NCBI GenBank assembly: GCA_021162935.1
Contig: JAGGXR010000014.1
Location: 53,884-117,883 of the forward strand
Length of the DNA stretch: 64,000 bases
Source of the DNA: Deltaproteobacteria bacterium
Lineage (GTDB): Bacteria > Myxococcota_A > Polyangia > HGW-17 > SLPX01
Direction of reading: 5' to 3'
Part shown: one piece after another, positions 35,469-44,841 of the stretch
How the letters are laid out: each line of letters begins with the position of its first letter
Numbering within the stretch: the first letter of the stretch is position 1
Made by a program: the position numbers and the translations under genes
The notes under the pieces: generated by a model
What the model was told of the DNA's origin: nothing
The model's input: the letters and a program-made list of their open reading frames with translations, nothing else
The model's database searches: none

Positions 35469-37310
35469 CTATTGGACTTTGAGGGTATAGCTCCCTGTGG
35501 TCCGCGTCCCGTTGAAACTCGGAAACTTTGCGGATCGGACCGCGGACCGGATGCACGAAGCCGCCGGACCGGAAACGCTCGTGCGAGCGGCAGTCAGCCG
35601 ACCGCTGCCGGCGATCTGGAGATGAATGGTCACTTTGCCCAAACCATACTTGAGCAAGCATTTTCCAATGCGGGAGTTGTACCGGGACATGACCGAATAG
35701 ATTTGATGGCGGCTGAGGGTTTGGGACGCTCCACCTTCCGACCCGAGGTCCAGGGTTTGGCTGTTGTTCCATTTTCCTCCGGCCCAACTGCCTCCGCGAC
35801 GGTGACCGTGGTGGTGCCGACGGGATCCCTTCTTGCCGCTGGACTGGTCATCCCAAGTTGCTTCGTAGGTGAGTTCCTTGTCCGAACGCCTCGTGGGACC
35901 CTTGTGGGAACGTTTGACGCCCTTGTAGAGCATGATGGCTGCGAAGACCGCCACGACCGTGACCACCACGCCGAGGCTGATGCCGATGAAGACGTGGCGC
36001 TTCCTCTTTTCGGCCTGCTGCGTCGAGGCCTGCGTTTGGGCACGTCTGGTCAGTTCCTTGTGACGCTTGACGCCTTTGAAGTAGGCGCCCAAAACAGGAT
36101 GGTCTTTGACCTTTTTACGGTCTCCCGTCAAGGTGTCCACCACGATATCCTTGCCAGTGGCTTTGCCCAGACGGATCTGCACCTTCACCTCACGCAGGGT
36201 GAAGGGACCGTAGTCGAGCTTCCCAATTTGTAGCAGATACCGTTCTTCGTCCTCTCCGGCAGTTTCTTCCACCAGGGAAGCGAGGTCGAAGTCGCCCGAT
36301 GTCATGGACGCCTGGTCCTGGCGTTGTTGAGGGACGGCGGTGGGGGCTTCGACGGAAATGTCCAGTTCGACATCCGGTGCGGCTTGACCTGACGGTTGTG
36401 ACGATGCCGCTGCCTGTTGGGATCCGGAAACGGCTCGTTGGGGGCCAGACAAGGCACGTAGGGCGCCTTTCGATGAACGGGCGGCCTGTTGAATCACATC
36501 CAGCAGAGCCTCTTTGAAATCCATCGGGGTCATGTATCGATCTGGAATGGCCATGGCGGTGGCCATTCCAATGACCTGGTCGATCTGCTTCGGCAACTCG
36601 GGCCGAAGTGCGCTGGGCGGCTTTTGATTCTCACCCGGCGCTTGCCCCGTGAGCAGGGCCGATGCCACGAGGCCGAGTGCGTACACGTCCGTGCGCGGAT
36701 CGACGACCGGAGGTTGGTTGTGCATTTCAGGAGCCAGATAGGCATCGCCCGTGCCTGCAACGGACAATGTACCTTCCGGCAAGGCCCCCAGGGCGACCGC
36801 GAGGCCGCCGTCGGCCACTTTGATGCGTCCCGATTTTGTCACGAGAATGTTGTTCGGGTTCAGGGCTCCGTGGACGCCCACGCTGTGGAGGGCGGTCAGT
36901 CCATTCGAAACGTGGGCCACCACGTTGAAGGCCCCCTTCATGGAGAAGGTTTTGCCGGCACGGCGCTTTTTTTCCAGGAGGCGGCCGAGTGGTTGTCCAT
37001 CGACGTACTCCTGGACGAGAAAGGTGAGGTTTGCGTGATGTCCCATCCCCCTGAGCCCGACGAGGTTCTTGTGCTCGATGGGAGCAAACGTTTCCAGGGC
37101 CGCCTGAAGAGCCGCTACGGCCTGTTGGTCCGATAGGTTTTCGGGGAGGATGCGCAGTGCAACTGGTTCGTCCGCCTGTCCGTCGTGGGCTCGATAGAGG
37201 GCGCCGAGGCCTCCCGATCCAAGCAATCGCTCAATCCGAAAATTGCCGCCCACGATGATTCCCGGATCCAGGTCGGCGGCTCCAATGTTGTTCGTTCCGG
37301 ATTCAGGCAT
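35469..37310 (-). CDS. Pseudokinase with GYF-like domain, TM helix and AgmX/PglI-like C-terminus
   Basis: A 613-aa protein. Residues about 20-290 form a Hanks-kinase fold with G-loop GSGGLG (31-36) and APE (YLAPEM). The usual Lys is Arg53 (VALRIL), the HRD motif is HGA (147-149) with NPNN, and DFG is DGG (167-169). It therefore lacks the catalytic Lys and Asp. A GYF_2-like block (YLLQIGKLDYGPFTLREVKVQIRLG) follows, then a membrane helix (VFIGISLGVVVTVVAVFAAIML), and an AgmX/PglI/TonB-like C-terminal domain (LSRHQIYSVMSRYNSRIGKCL). The start at 37310 has AGGAGAT upstream; the frame further upstream is antisense to the MlaD gene. Confidence 0.85.
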   Translation of the reverse strand: MPESGTNNIGAADLDPGIIVGGNFRIERLLGSGGLGALYRAHDGQADEPVALRILPENLSDQQAVAALQAALETFAPIEHKNLVGLRGMGHHANLTFLVQEYVDGQPLGRLLEKKRRAGKTFSMKGAFNVVAHVSNGLTALHSVGVHGALNPNNILVTKSGRIKVADGGLAVALGALPEGTLSVAGTGDAYLAPEMHNQPPVVDPRTDVYALGLVASALLTGQAPGENQKPPSALRPELPKQIDQVIGMATAMAIPDRYMTPMDFKEALLDVIQQAARSSKGALRALSGPQRAVSGSQQAAASSQPSGQAAPDVELDISVEAPTAVPQQRQDQASMTSGDFDLASLVEETAGEDEERYLLQIGKLDYGPFTLREVKVQIRLGKATGKDIVVDTLTGDRKKVKDHPVLGAYFKGVKRHKELTRRAQTQASTQQAEKRKRHVFIGISLGVVVTVVAVFAAIMLYKGVKRSHKGPTRRSDKELTYEATWDDQSSGKKGSRRHHHGHRRGGSWAGGKWNNSQTLDLGSEGGASQTLSRHQIYSVMSRYNSRIGKCLLKYGLGKVTIHLQIAGSGRLTAARTSVSGPAASCIRSAVRSAKFPSFNGTRTTGSYTLKVQ

Positions 37311-37503
37311 GACGTCCGTATCTCCTGTGAGTGCGCGAAGGCAGATTCGTTGTGCACGCGGTGGTCCTGCCAGCAGACGATTGCTTGTATCAATGTACTC
37401 GAACCCATCGTTCCAGGCAAGAGTGGAGACGCGGCCTCGGATGGCCGATGGAGAGCGTTCGGCTGACGAGAAGGGACAATTAGTTGTGTCCTGGAGCCGT
37501 TCC

Positions 37504-38610
37504 ATGCATACTGGGCCCAATACGCACGAGACTGTTGAATCTGCTATGGCGACAACGAAACAAAAGGCCCGGTTGGGCATCTTCCTGCTTGTCGGTCTGG
37601 TCTTGATCCTGGGTGGGCTCGCCTTGGTGGCTGGGCTCTCTCTGTTCAAGCGGTACGATACATACAGAATCAAATTTCGCGAGACTGTTTCGGGGTTGAG
37701 TCTCGGCGCTTCGGTGAAGCTCCGTGGTGTGGACGTGGGGCGGGTCGAAGACATCAGAATCGATCCCGACGACATCGAAGTGGTCGATGTCAAGATTCGG
37801 GTCCGTCACGGCACGCCGATTCTCCAGGGTGCCTGGGCGCAGTTGGTGACCAGCGGCATCACCGGGGTGAAGTTCGTGGATATCCAGGGAGCGAAAAAGG
37901 GGGCTGTCCGGATGGAGGTCGGTTCGTATATTCCATCGAAACGATCGACGCTGTCCGCGATCACGGGTCGAGCCGAAACCATTGCGTTCAAGCTGGAGAA
38001 GTTGCTCAACAATGCGTTGTTGGCGACCACGCCCGAACATAGGAAGCTGTTCTTGGACCTGGTCCGCAAGGCGAGGGATGCCCTCAAGAACGTGTCCGAA
38101 CTGTCGAAGCGACTGACCAAGACCATGGATCGGTTGGATCCGAAGCTGGACCATGCCCTGACGGACTTCGCCCGCTCGGCCCGTCATATCCGGCGTGCGG
38201 CCACCTCTTTCAAGATCCTCGTGGACCACACGCAGGACGATGTGCATGGCACTTTGGCTGAGGCTCGGGAAACCCTTGCCAGGCTGAGAAAAATGTCGGG
38301 ACGTAAGGGGGAACTGGGGAAGTCGCTGCGGGCGTTTCGCAGAACCATGGAGAAGGTCCAGCACAAGCTGGCAGGGCCTGCCATGGATCGAAACATGAGG
38401 ACTTTGGGTCGCTCGCTGGCTGCGATCCGTCTGCTGGCCAGGGATCTGCGTGGGCTGGTCAATCGGGCGTCTGTGGACGTGCGGCCGATTCTGCGTTCTC
38501 TGAGGAATGCGGCAGAGAACTTCGAGGAATTCGCCAGGAGCGTGCGGGAGAATCCTGCATCGCTGTTTCGACCTTCGAGCAGTCGTCAGAGGCGACTGCC
38601 GAAACACTAA
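37504..38610 (+). CDS. MlaD/Mce-domain protein
   Basis: A 368-aa periplasmic protein anchored by one N-terminal helix (LGIFLLVGLVLILGGLALV). The MlaD/Mce domain follows (about residues 50-140): YRIKFRETVSGLSLGASVKLRGVDVGRVEDI, LVTSGITGVKFVDI. A long helical, Arg/Leu-rich C-terminal region (about 200 residues) resembles the extended tails of Mce proteins. Such proteins carry lipid across the periplasm with an ABC ATPase and permease, but neither is encoded here. The ATG at 37504 is preferred for GGAG upstream; 37546 is the alternative. It is divergent from the pseudokinase gene. Confidence 0.88.
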   Translation: MHTGPNTHETVESAMATTKQKARLGIFLLVGLVLILGGLALVAGLSLFKRYDTYRIKFRETVSGLSLGASVKLRGVDVGRVEDIRIDPDDIEVVDVKIRVRHGTPILQGAWAQLVTSGITGVKFVDIQGAKKGAVRMEVGSYIPSKRSTLSAITGRAETIAFKLEKLLNNALLATTPEHRKLFLDLVRKARDALKNVSELSKRLTKTMDRLDPKLDHALTDFARSARHIRRAATSFKILVDHTQDDVHGTLAEARETLARLRKMSGRKGELGKSLRAFRRTMEKVQHKLAGPAMDRNMRTLGRSLAAIRLLARDLRGLVNRASVDVRPILRSLRNAAENFEEFARSVRENPASLFRPSSSRQRRLPKH

Positions 38611-38624
38611 GTGAGGAGGCGACG

Positions 38625-39341
38625 GTGCGTCGATTACGGACCGAACGGGATCCTGGCGTCGCAACGGGCACAGGTGGTGGCTCGACCTGTCGGGTCGTTG
38701 CGAATCTGTCTGTCTTGGGCATGGGCGTCTTCCTCGCATTGGGGCTGGGATTTTCTGGGGGATGCTTCGGGTCCGGCCATGCCCCGTCCCAACGATACTA
38801 TTCCCTTCCCATTTCATTGGGACTCAAAGAGCAGCCGAAGCGGTTCGATTTCGTGGTCCGGGTCGAAGAGTTCGACGTGGTTCCAGCTTACGATCGTCAC
38901 CGACTGGTCTATCGTCTATCGCCCTACGAGTTCCGGTACTACGGATTCCGCCAGTGGGGCACCAAGCCGGGGCGGCTCGTTGCCGATTCTTTCCGTGCCT
39001 ATCTGCGACACAGCGGTCTGTTCGCCGATGTGACCGAGGGCCCTGCGCCCACGCCTCGGTATACGGTGACCGGGAAGGTCATCGCCATTGAGGAGCAGGA
39101 CTACGGTCCGAAGGTCGGACAGAAACAGTGGTACGCCCACCTATCCCTGGTCGTGGAGGTCGGACGCATCGCAGATGGAAAGGTCGTCTGGCGGACGATG
39201 ACGGATCGGAGAGTGCCCTTGGCCAAGAAGCGTCCCAAGGCGATGGTGGCTGGGATGACGATCCTGCTTCGTCAGGTTGCCGCTCGTCTCCTTTCGGGCA
39301 TCGTGCGTCAGGCCGACGCAGATCGGGAACGGGGGAAGTAG
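38625..39341 (+). CDS. ABC-type transport auxiliary lipoprotein (PqiC-like)
   Basis: A 238-aa lipoprotein: the hydrophobic segment ends LGFSGGC, a lipobox, after a long N-terminus. The mature part follows the ABC_trans_aux / PqiC pattern: QRYYSLPI, VRVEEFDVVPAYDRHRLVYR, then a KPGRLVADSFRAYLRHSGLF block. The GTG at 38625 has GAGGAGG 5 nt upstream. It lies 14 bp after the MlaD-like gene. Both belong to the same class of lipid transport, so they are likely partners in the cell envelope. Confidence 0.82.
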   Translation: MRRLRTERDPGVATGTGGGSTCRVVANLSVLGMGVFLALGLGFSGGCFGSGHAPSQRYYSLPISLGLKEQPKRFDFVVRVEEFDVVPAYDRHRLVYRLSPYEFRYYGFRQWGTKPGRLVADSFRAYLRHSGLFADVTEGPAPTPRYTVTGKVIAIEEQDYGPKVGQKQWYAHLSLVVEVGRIADGKVVWRTMTDRRVPLAKKRPKAMVAGMTILLRQVAARLLSGIVRQADADRERGK

Positions 39342-39360
39342 CGCAGGAAATCTTGTTTGG

Positions 39361-40467
39361 TCACGGTTTCAGAATTTCCTGGTGGGCCGTGTGCCAGAAC
39401 AGGATGACTGGCTTGCGGCGGGGCGAGCGACGCACCAGGTCCAACACGTGGGCGAATGCCTTGGCTGTGTAGGTGGGTTCCAGCTCGATGCCTTCCTGTC
39501 GTTCGAGGAGCGATGCGGCGCGTCGTCCTTCCGCTGTCGGCACGGCATAGCCGGGCCCGATCTGGTTGGAAACCAGGGCAACGCGGACGCGTCGAACGCT
39601 TTGCAACGGACGTTGGTCGTCTCGTTGCCCGTCCATATGCGAAAACGAGGGGAAGCCGGTGACTCGTCTGAATGCCTCCGCGAACGGGGCCGGGACGTTT
39701 GGGCCGCCTCCTGCTGCGGTGCGCCGCCATGCCCGGTTCAGGAGATGGGCCATGTCAACGACCTGCCGGTACAGGTTGAGCCGGTTGGCCACCAGGACAG
39801 TGGTAACCCGGACCAGGTCCAGGCGGCATGAGACGTCTCCCATTTCGAGGCCCACCATCAGGCCGGTCGAGGTCCCGCCGCTGCCCAGAGCCACCACCAC
39901 CACGTCGGGTTTCGGGCAGAGTCCGGCCTGGATCTGGTCGGAGAGTTCGAGCCCGGCGTTCAGGTAGCCAAGGTCCGCCAGGGCACTCGATGAGCCCGGG
40001 GGAATCACGTACGCATCTCCCGGACCGTGTCGGAGCAGGTCGACGGCGAATCTTTGCCAAGTGGAGGCATGGACCACGTCGCATCCGGATGCTGAAATGG
40101 CGCGTCGGATCGTATCGGTGTGTCGGCTTTCGTACTCCGGAAAGGTCACGGCCGAGCAGGACAGGTCCACCGACTGACTGAATCTGGCCAGCGCCAGGAC
40201 GTGGTGGGATCCGGCCGGGCCGATGGTCCAGACGCGATGGAAGCCTGCTGCCAGGGCGTCCGCAAGGAGGAATTCCAACTTGCGGACCTTGTTGCCGCCG
40301 TACAGTCTGCTGGAACGATCATCTCGCTTGATCCACAATTCGGCGTTCAGAGCCGAACTGAGGCGGTCGAGACGCTGAACCGGAGTGGGCAGATCGGCCA
40401 GGTGAAGGTGGGGCAGGGGCTCCATCAACGCTGGCCAACGACGAAACAGGGCTCGGTCCTCGATCAT
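39361..40467 (-). CDS. PLP-dependent ACC deaminase / D-cysteine desulfhydrase family protein
   Basis: A 368-aa fold-type II PLP enzyme of the 1-aminocyclopropane-1-carboxylate deaminase / D-cysteine desulfhydrase family. The PLP lysine is in the YGGNKVRKLEFLL block (the first K after GGN), preceded by ELWIKRDDRSS; VVVALGSGGTSTGLMVG is the phosphate-binding loop. It carries an insertion between about residues 240 and 300 relative to short family members. The true substrate cannot be told from the motif. The ATG at 40467 puts the family N-terminus in place; no good Shine-Dalgarno is seen. It shares the minus strand with dapA but is 180 bp away. Confidence 0.85.
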   Translation of the reverse strand: MIEDRALFRRWPALMEPLPHLHLADLPTPVQRLDRLSSALNAELWIKRDDRSSRLYGGNKVRKLEFLLADALAAGFHRVWTIGPAGSHHVLALARFSQSVDLSCSAVTFPEYESRHTDTIRRAISASGCDVVHASTWQRFAVDLLRHGPGDAYVIPPGSSSALADLGYLNAGLELSDQIQAGLCPKPDVVVVALGSGGTSTGLMVGLEMGDVSCRLDLVRVTTVLVANRLNLYRQVVDMAHLLNRAWRRTAAGGGPNVPAPFAEAFRRVTGFPSFSHMDGQRDDQRPLQSVRRVRVALVSNQIGPGYAVPTAEGRRAASLLERQEGIELEPTYTAKAFAHVLDLVRRSPRRKPVILFWHTAHQEILKP

Positions 40468-40646
40468 GGATGTTCCACGTCGACTTAGGAGGCTGGTCAG
40501 AATAAATCTGCCATCTGGAACGTCGATCCATCCCGCCTGGCTTTGTCGCTCCTCGGTTGCGTACCACCCGGTACGCGCCTTCGTCGCTTCGTGCCAGACG
40601 GGCGCCTCGATGCCCCAAATTGGCAATTCTATTTTGAACAGCCTCC

Positions 40647-41522
40647 TTACGGAATGAGGCGGTTGAAACGCAGAACCTGTTCCAGACGCCCCTTGGCCTG
40701 GGGACTCATCATCCACAGGGGCAGCCGGATTTCAGGATCCATCAATCCCATGAGACCCATGGCTGTCTTGACAGGAATGGGATTCGTCTCGAAGAACATG
40801 GCGCGGAACAGGTCCAGGAGTTGGTAATGGAACTCCCGTGCCTTGATCATGTTGCCGTCCAATGTCGCCTGCACCATCTGCGACATCCGGTCGGGCACCA
40901 CGTTCGACGTGACCGATACGACGCCCCGGGCGCCGGCACAGATGGATGGGAAGGCCAGGGCGTCGTCTCCAGTGAGCACGTCGAGTTTGTCGCCGCAGCC
41001 CGTGACCACGTCGTAGAGCTGATCGAGGGAGCCTGACGCCTCTTTCACCGCAATGATGCCGGGAAGATCGGCGAGTCGTGCCACGGTTTGGGGAAGGAGA
41101 TTGCAGCCCGTTCGTCCTGGCACATTGTACAGTACGATGGGCAGACCACTTTCGTCGGCCACTTTCTTGTAATGCTGATACAGACCTTCCTGGGTTGGCT
41201 TGTTGTAGTAAGGGGTGACCACCAACGCTGCCGTTGCCCCGAGTGCCGCGGTTCGCTTGGTGGTCTCGATGACCCGGTTCGTCGAGTTCGTTCCGGTGCC
41301 CGCAATGACGGGCACGGCGCCAGCCACTTCCGTGACCACGGTTTCGATGACCGAATCGTATTCGGTTCGAGACAAGGTGGCGGCCTCTCCGGTGGTCCCG
41401 CAAGGAACCAGACCGTCGACCCCTGCGTCGAGCTGGCGTCGCACCAGCCGTTTCAACGCGTCGAGATCCACCTTTTCGTCGCGCATCGGGGTGACCAGTG
41501 CGGTGATCGTCCCTGACAACAT
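40647..41522 (-). CDS. dapA: 4-hydroxy-tetrahydrodipicolinate synthase
   Basis: A 291-aa DapA (pyruvate + L-aspartate semialdehyde; lysine and diaminopimelate pathway). Schiff-base Lys K160 lies in GIIAVKEASG, the catalytic Tyr Y132 in LYNVPGRTG, and the pyruvate-binding GTTGE at 42-46. The length matches the family. The ATG at 41522 has AAGGAG upstream; a longer frame to 41606 is not needed. No other lysine genes are in the window. Confidence 0.96.
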   Translation of the reverse strand: MLSGTITALVTPMRDEKVDLDALKRLVRRQLDAGVDGLVPCGTTGEAATLSRTEYDSVIETVVTEVAGAVPVIAGTGTNSTNRVIETTKRTAALGATAALVVTPYYNKPTQEGLYQHYKKVADESGLPIVLYNVPGRTGCNLLPQTVARLADLPGIIAVKEASGSLDQLYDVVTGCGDKLDVLTGDDALAFPSICAGARGVVSVTSNVVPDRMSQMVQATLDGNMIKAREFHYQLLDLFRAMFFETNPIPVKTAMGLMGLMDPEIRLPLWMMSPQAKGRLEQVLRFNRLIP

Positions 41523-41639
41523 GGCTCGATACTCCTTGTGCCTTCCTGCCAAAGCAGGTGGTTCTGTCTTTTCGTATGGCTGTCGATCCACCTGGATCTG
41601 TACCATATGATCCGCGTTCTGGGTAGGCAGAGTCGTTGC

Positions 41640-43184
41640 TTAGAAAATGGAGCGGATACGCCGGATGATGCTCGGCGATCGGTGCCGCTTTTTTCGCTTT
41701 GTCTTGGCCCGTTTGTTCTTCAGCCTTCTCGTTTTGGCTGCGCTGGTCGCTTTCCTTGAGTTGCTGCAGGCCTTGACGGATATGAATCCGACGAGGGCCA
41801 ACGCAGCGACCAACAGGACCCAGATGAGGGCGAAGCGCTTCATCCTCGCAAAGCCGGTCGGCGGCTGCGCACGACGGTTGGTTCCCTCATGAGGAGGAGT
41901 CTGTGGATCCGTGACGGCCGGATGAGCCGGGGCCATCGCCCCGTTCATGGAGTCCAGGGGCGGAGTCGGCGCTGCTGGACCCGTGACGGCCGGGGGATCC
42001 GAAGTCATCGCCCCGGCCATGGAGGCAGCCGTCGTATTCGGCATCATGGTTTGCGCCATGGCGAGGTCCGCCTGCGGCACGGGCGTTTCGGCGGCGGGCG
42101 GTGGGGGTACGGGGGCCGCTGAGTGCAGATGGGCCGTGGCCGCCAGCAGGGAAGACCGAGGCGCTGCGGCGGGTGGCGGCGGATTTCCGGTTGTTGGTGG
42201 CCTGTCAGGACCGGTTGGTGCCGGGGACCGGGGTTGGCCGGTCGCCGGAGGCAGGGGCCCCGGCCTCGTGTTTGGGGCGATGTCCTTGGGCACGATGGGG
42301 CGGACGGTCGTGGCAATGAGGGGACTGGCCGGGTTCCAGTAGGGAGCGAGCGCGGCACGAAACGCGTCGGCGGATTGGTATCGTTCTTCGCGGCGGCGGG
42401 CCGTTGCCTTGGACACGGCGTCCAGAATGCCGGCTGGCAGGTCGGACCTCAGATCCGACAAGGGATGGGGCTCGTTGCGTAAGATTGAGACGATGACCTG
42501 GTTTGGGTTTTCGCCCGAAAAGGGCAGGGCGCCCGAGAGACACTCGTACAGGATGACCCCCGCCGAGTAGAGGTCCGTTCTGAAGTCGATATCCGTTCGG
42601 CCCTCGGCCTGCTCCATGCTCATGTAATACGGCGTGCCCATGACGGCGCCTGTCGCCGTCAGGCGGGCGCTTTGGTCCAAGGTGAATTTGGAGATGCCGA
42701 AGTCGAGGAGCTTGACGAGCCAGTGCCCGTCACTCGTTTGGTGTACGAAAACGTTGTCCGGCTTGAGATCCCGATGCACGATGCCTTTTGCGTGTGCGGC
42801 CTGGAGGGCGGCGAGAACCTGATCCAGGATGCCCAGCGCGGCGTCCACCGGGAGGACCGGTGTCCGCTCCAGCAGGTCGCCTAGGCTGCCGCCGTTGAGC
42901 AGTTCCATAACGATGTAATGGTACCCGTCATCCGTGTCCCCGTAGTCGGTGACATCCACGATGCCTGGGTGCCCGATGGTGGCGGCTGCTCTGGCCTCGT
43001 TGAGCATCCGCTGGGTGGATTGGGGGTAGGATTCGGCCAGGTGCGGGTGGAGTACCTTGACCGCCACTTGCTTGCCGATTTTGGTGTGTTCGGCAAGATA
43101 GACCGAGCCCATTCCCCCCGTGCCGATGACACGCAGGATGCGATACCGATCGAGAGTTTTTCCTACCAAGTCGGTGGCTGCCAT
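41640..43184 (-). CDS. Ser/Thr protein kinase with Pro-rich linker and TM helix
   Basis: A 514-aa Hanks-type kinase. The catalytic domain (residues 13-275) has G-loop GTGGMG, K43 (VAVKVL), HRDLKPDN with D139, DFG at 161-163 and GTPYYMSMEQ as the APE region, so it should be active. A 170-residue linker very rich in Pro, Ala and Met follows, then a membrane helix (LIWVLLVAALALVGFISV) and a basic Lys/Arg tail. The topology puts the kinase in the cytosol with a short basic extracytoplasmic end. It is one of two kinase-fold genes in the window; the other (35469-37310) is inactive by sequence. Confidence 0.94.
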   Translation of the reverse strand: MAATDLVGKTLDRYRILRVIGTGGMGSVYLAEHTKIGKQVAVKVLHPHLAESYPQSTQRMLNEARAAATIGHPGIVDVTDYGDTDDGYHYIVMELLNGGSLGDLLERTPVLPVDAALGILDQVLAALQAAHAKGIVHRDLKPDNVFVHQTSDGHWLVKLLDFGISKFTLDQSARLTATGAVMGTPYYMSMEQAEGRTDIDFRTDLYSAGVILYECLSGALPFSGENPNQVIVSILRNEPHPLSDLRSDLPAGILDAVSKATARRREERYQSADAFRAALAPYWNPASPLIATTVRPIVPKDIAPNTRPGPLPPATGQPRSPAPTGPDRPPTTGNPPPPAAAPRSSLLAATAHLHSAAPVPPPPAAETPVPQADLAMAQTMMPNTTAASMAGAMTSDPPAVTGPAAPTPPLDSMNGAMAPAHPAVTDPQTPPHEGTNRRAQPPTGFARMKRFALIWVLLVAALALVGFISVKACSNSRKATSAAKTRRLKNKRAKTKRKKRHRSPSIIRRIRSIF

Positions 43185-43280
43185 TGCACGGCAGACAGTA
43201 GCAGCTCTGCCCCCTGTTCGACAAGCCCGATGTGCGCTCCCTCAATCGTCGGGCCGTCTATTTGGCTGCGGGAACGGGTG

Positions 43281-44234
43281 TCATTTTCCAGTTTCGAGAC
43301 AATTTCGAATGGTCACGATGTGGGGAGAATCAGCGCTGGCCGATCCGTCGGCTTTCTTGCCCAGCGCGTCGGTGGCTCTAATGTAGTACTGAAGGGTCCA
43401 GTATGCCACGGCCTGCGAAGGGAGGATTGCCGTGTAGATGCAGCCTTTGGGCCGCATCGGCACCGAGAAGTACTCGGACGTGAACGGAGTTCGGTATCGC
43501 AGGACCAGCTTCCAGTTTTTGGGAGCAATGGCGCGGATAGCGGGGACCTTGCCCCGCCAGAGTTCGTCGACTGAGTCGTGGATAAGACCTACTTCGTCGC
43601 TCACGCATTGGTCTGCTTCAACGCTGGCGGTAGGTCTCGTACCGGCGTTCCGAGGGCGGGCGTTTGGGATCCTGCCGGTTCGACCGGGACAGTTCGGGAT
43701 CGAAGCCACGATGGGAGGTTTGGGGAGCCCGGCGGGCATTTTCGTCAGAATCTTGCGCCACAGGTCGTGGATTGCCTGCGGGGTGAATCCCTGCGTGGTG
43801 ACGACTTTGCGGTACGATGGAGTGTCGATGGAGAACTGCTCCTTGGGGGCTTTGGGGGCGCAGACGTTCCTGTATCGGCGCGCCAGGGATCGAATCCTGT
43901 CGAGTTGGACGAGTCGCTTGAGCATGGCGGCCTGGCGGTCGGTGACTCGATAGGTCAGATGAACGGTCGGTGTGGCCGCTGCTGAACTCGGTCGTGGATT
44001 TGGACGAACTGGCGTCTGGTCGTTCGGGCGTTTCGTGGGCGCCGTGATATCCAGCGTCACGTTGTGGCCGGCAAGAGTCCATCGAAAGATGCAGCGCTGC
44101 GTTTTGCTCGTGACGCGGAGGTCCCATGGGCGGACGAGGCTGGCACAGCCGGCTGCGGTCATGAACAAGGCGCCCATGAAAACGAAGGCGGGCCGGAGCG
44201 ATCCGCGGAGTTGCTGCGATGGGGTTGCCTGCAT
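43281..44234 (-). CDS. Predicted lipoprotein, function unknown
   Basis: A 317-aa protein with a lipobox (FMTAAGC) after a signal peptide starting MQATPSQQLRG. The ATG at 44234 has AGGGA upstream. The middle is Pro/Thr/Arg-rich. The C-terminal about 110 residues (HDSVDELWRGKVPAIRAI, KLVLRYRTPFTSEYFSVPM, LQYYIRATDALGKKADGSAS) resemble the small beta-sandwich segments seen in many myxobacterial secreted proteins. No catalytic motif is seen. Confidence 0.65.
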   Translation of the reverse strand: MQATPSQQLRGSLRPAFVFMGALFMTAAGCASLVRPWDLRVTSKTQRCIFRWTLAGHNVTLDITAPTKRPNDQTPVRPNPRPSSAAATPTVHLTYRVTDRQAAMLKRLVQLDRIRSLARRYRNVCAPKAPKEQFSIDTPSYRKVVTTQGFTPQAIHDLWRKILTKMPAGLPKPPIVASIPNCPGRTGRIPNARPRNAGTRPTASVEADQCVSDEVGLIHDSVDELWRGKVPAIRAIAPKNWKLVLRYRTPFTSEYFSVPMRPKGCIYTAILPSQAVAYWTLQYYIRATDALGKKADGSASADSPHIVTIRNCLETGK

Positions 44235-44338
44235 GGCCGTTTCCCTGTTCGCGACCTTGAACGTTTGGTGGGAATGTACTAACACGGCCATGGTCAGTTG
44301 AAACAACTGTTTTTTCGCGTCGCAGAAGGAGGCATTTC

Positions 44339-44839
44339 ATGGAGGACGTCAAAGCTGCATTGACCGAAGCGCAGCGCGAGGATGCTGAGCGTGTCGTTAA
44401 GATGGTCGAGACCCATCTCGCGTCCGAGGGTTTGATTCTGGAAAAGGTGCGGATCCCAACCAAGGACGGCCATCCTGCCTGGGCCTTCGTGCAGGGATCG
44501 GCGTTGGTTCGGATCCATTTGGTGTACGGATCGCCCGACATGACGGCCAACTACCTTCAGGTGGTGGCGCCGGTGATCCTGCTTCCTGATGCAAACACAG
44601 AGGCCCTCTATCGCAGGCTCCTGTCGCTGAATGCAGACGAGTTGTGGATGTGCAGCTTTGCCATTCGGGACGACACCGTGCTCGTCACCGCGGACCGGAC
44701 CACGTTGGACCTGGACCTGTCGGAAGTGGTCGAGATGATCGAGCGGGTCGCCGTATATGGTGACCGGTTCGATGACGAGTTGGCCAAGGAATTCGGAGCC
44801 ATGCGCTACAGTGATGCAAAGGCGGGCGGCTCCCACTGA
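44339..44839 (+). CDS. YbjN-domain protein
   Basis: A 166-aa soluble protein of the YbjN type, which shares a fold with type III secretion chaperones. It has an amphipathic N-terminal helix, VRIHLVYGS and LQVVAPVILLP strands, LYRRLLSLNADELWMCSFAIRDD and an acidic C-terminal helix. Family roles are poorly defined. AAGGAGG precedes the ATG. It lies 2 bp upstream of tmk, so the two are probably co-translated. Confidence 0.75.
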   Translation: MEDVKAALTEAQREDAERVVKMVETHLASEGLILEKVRIPTKDGHPAWAFVQGSALVRIHLVYGSPDMTANYLQVVAPVILLPDANTEALYRRLLSLNADELWMCSFAIRDDTVLVTADRTTLDLDLSEVVEMIERVAVYGDRFDDELAKEFGAMRYSDAKAGGSH

Positions 44840-44841
44840 GG

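Noticed and set aside
37311..37793. N-terminal extension of the pseudokinase
   Set aside because: Lies antisense to the MlaD gene; the start at 37310 has AGGAGAT and the extension has no domain.
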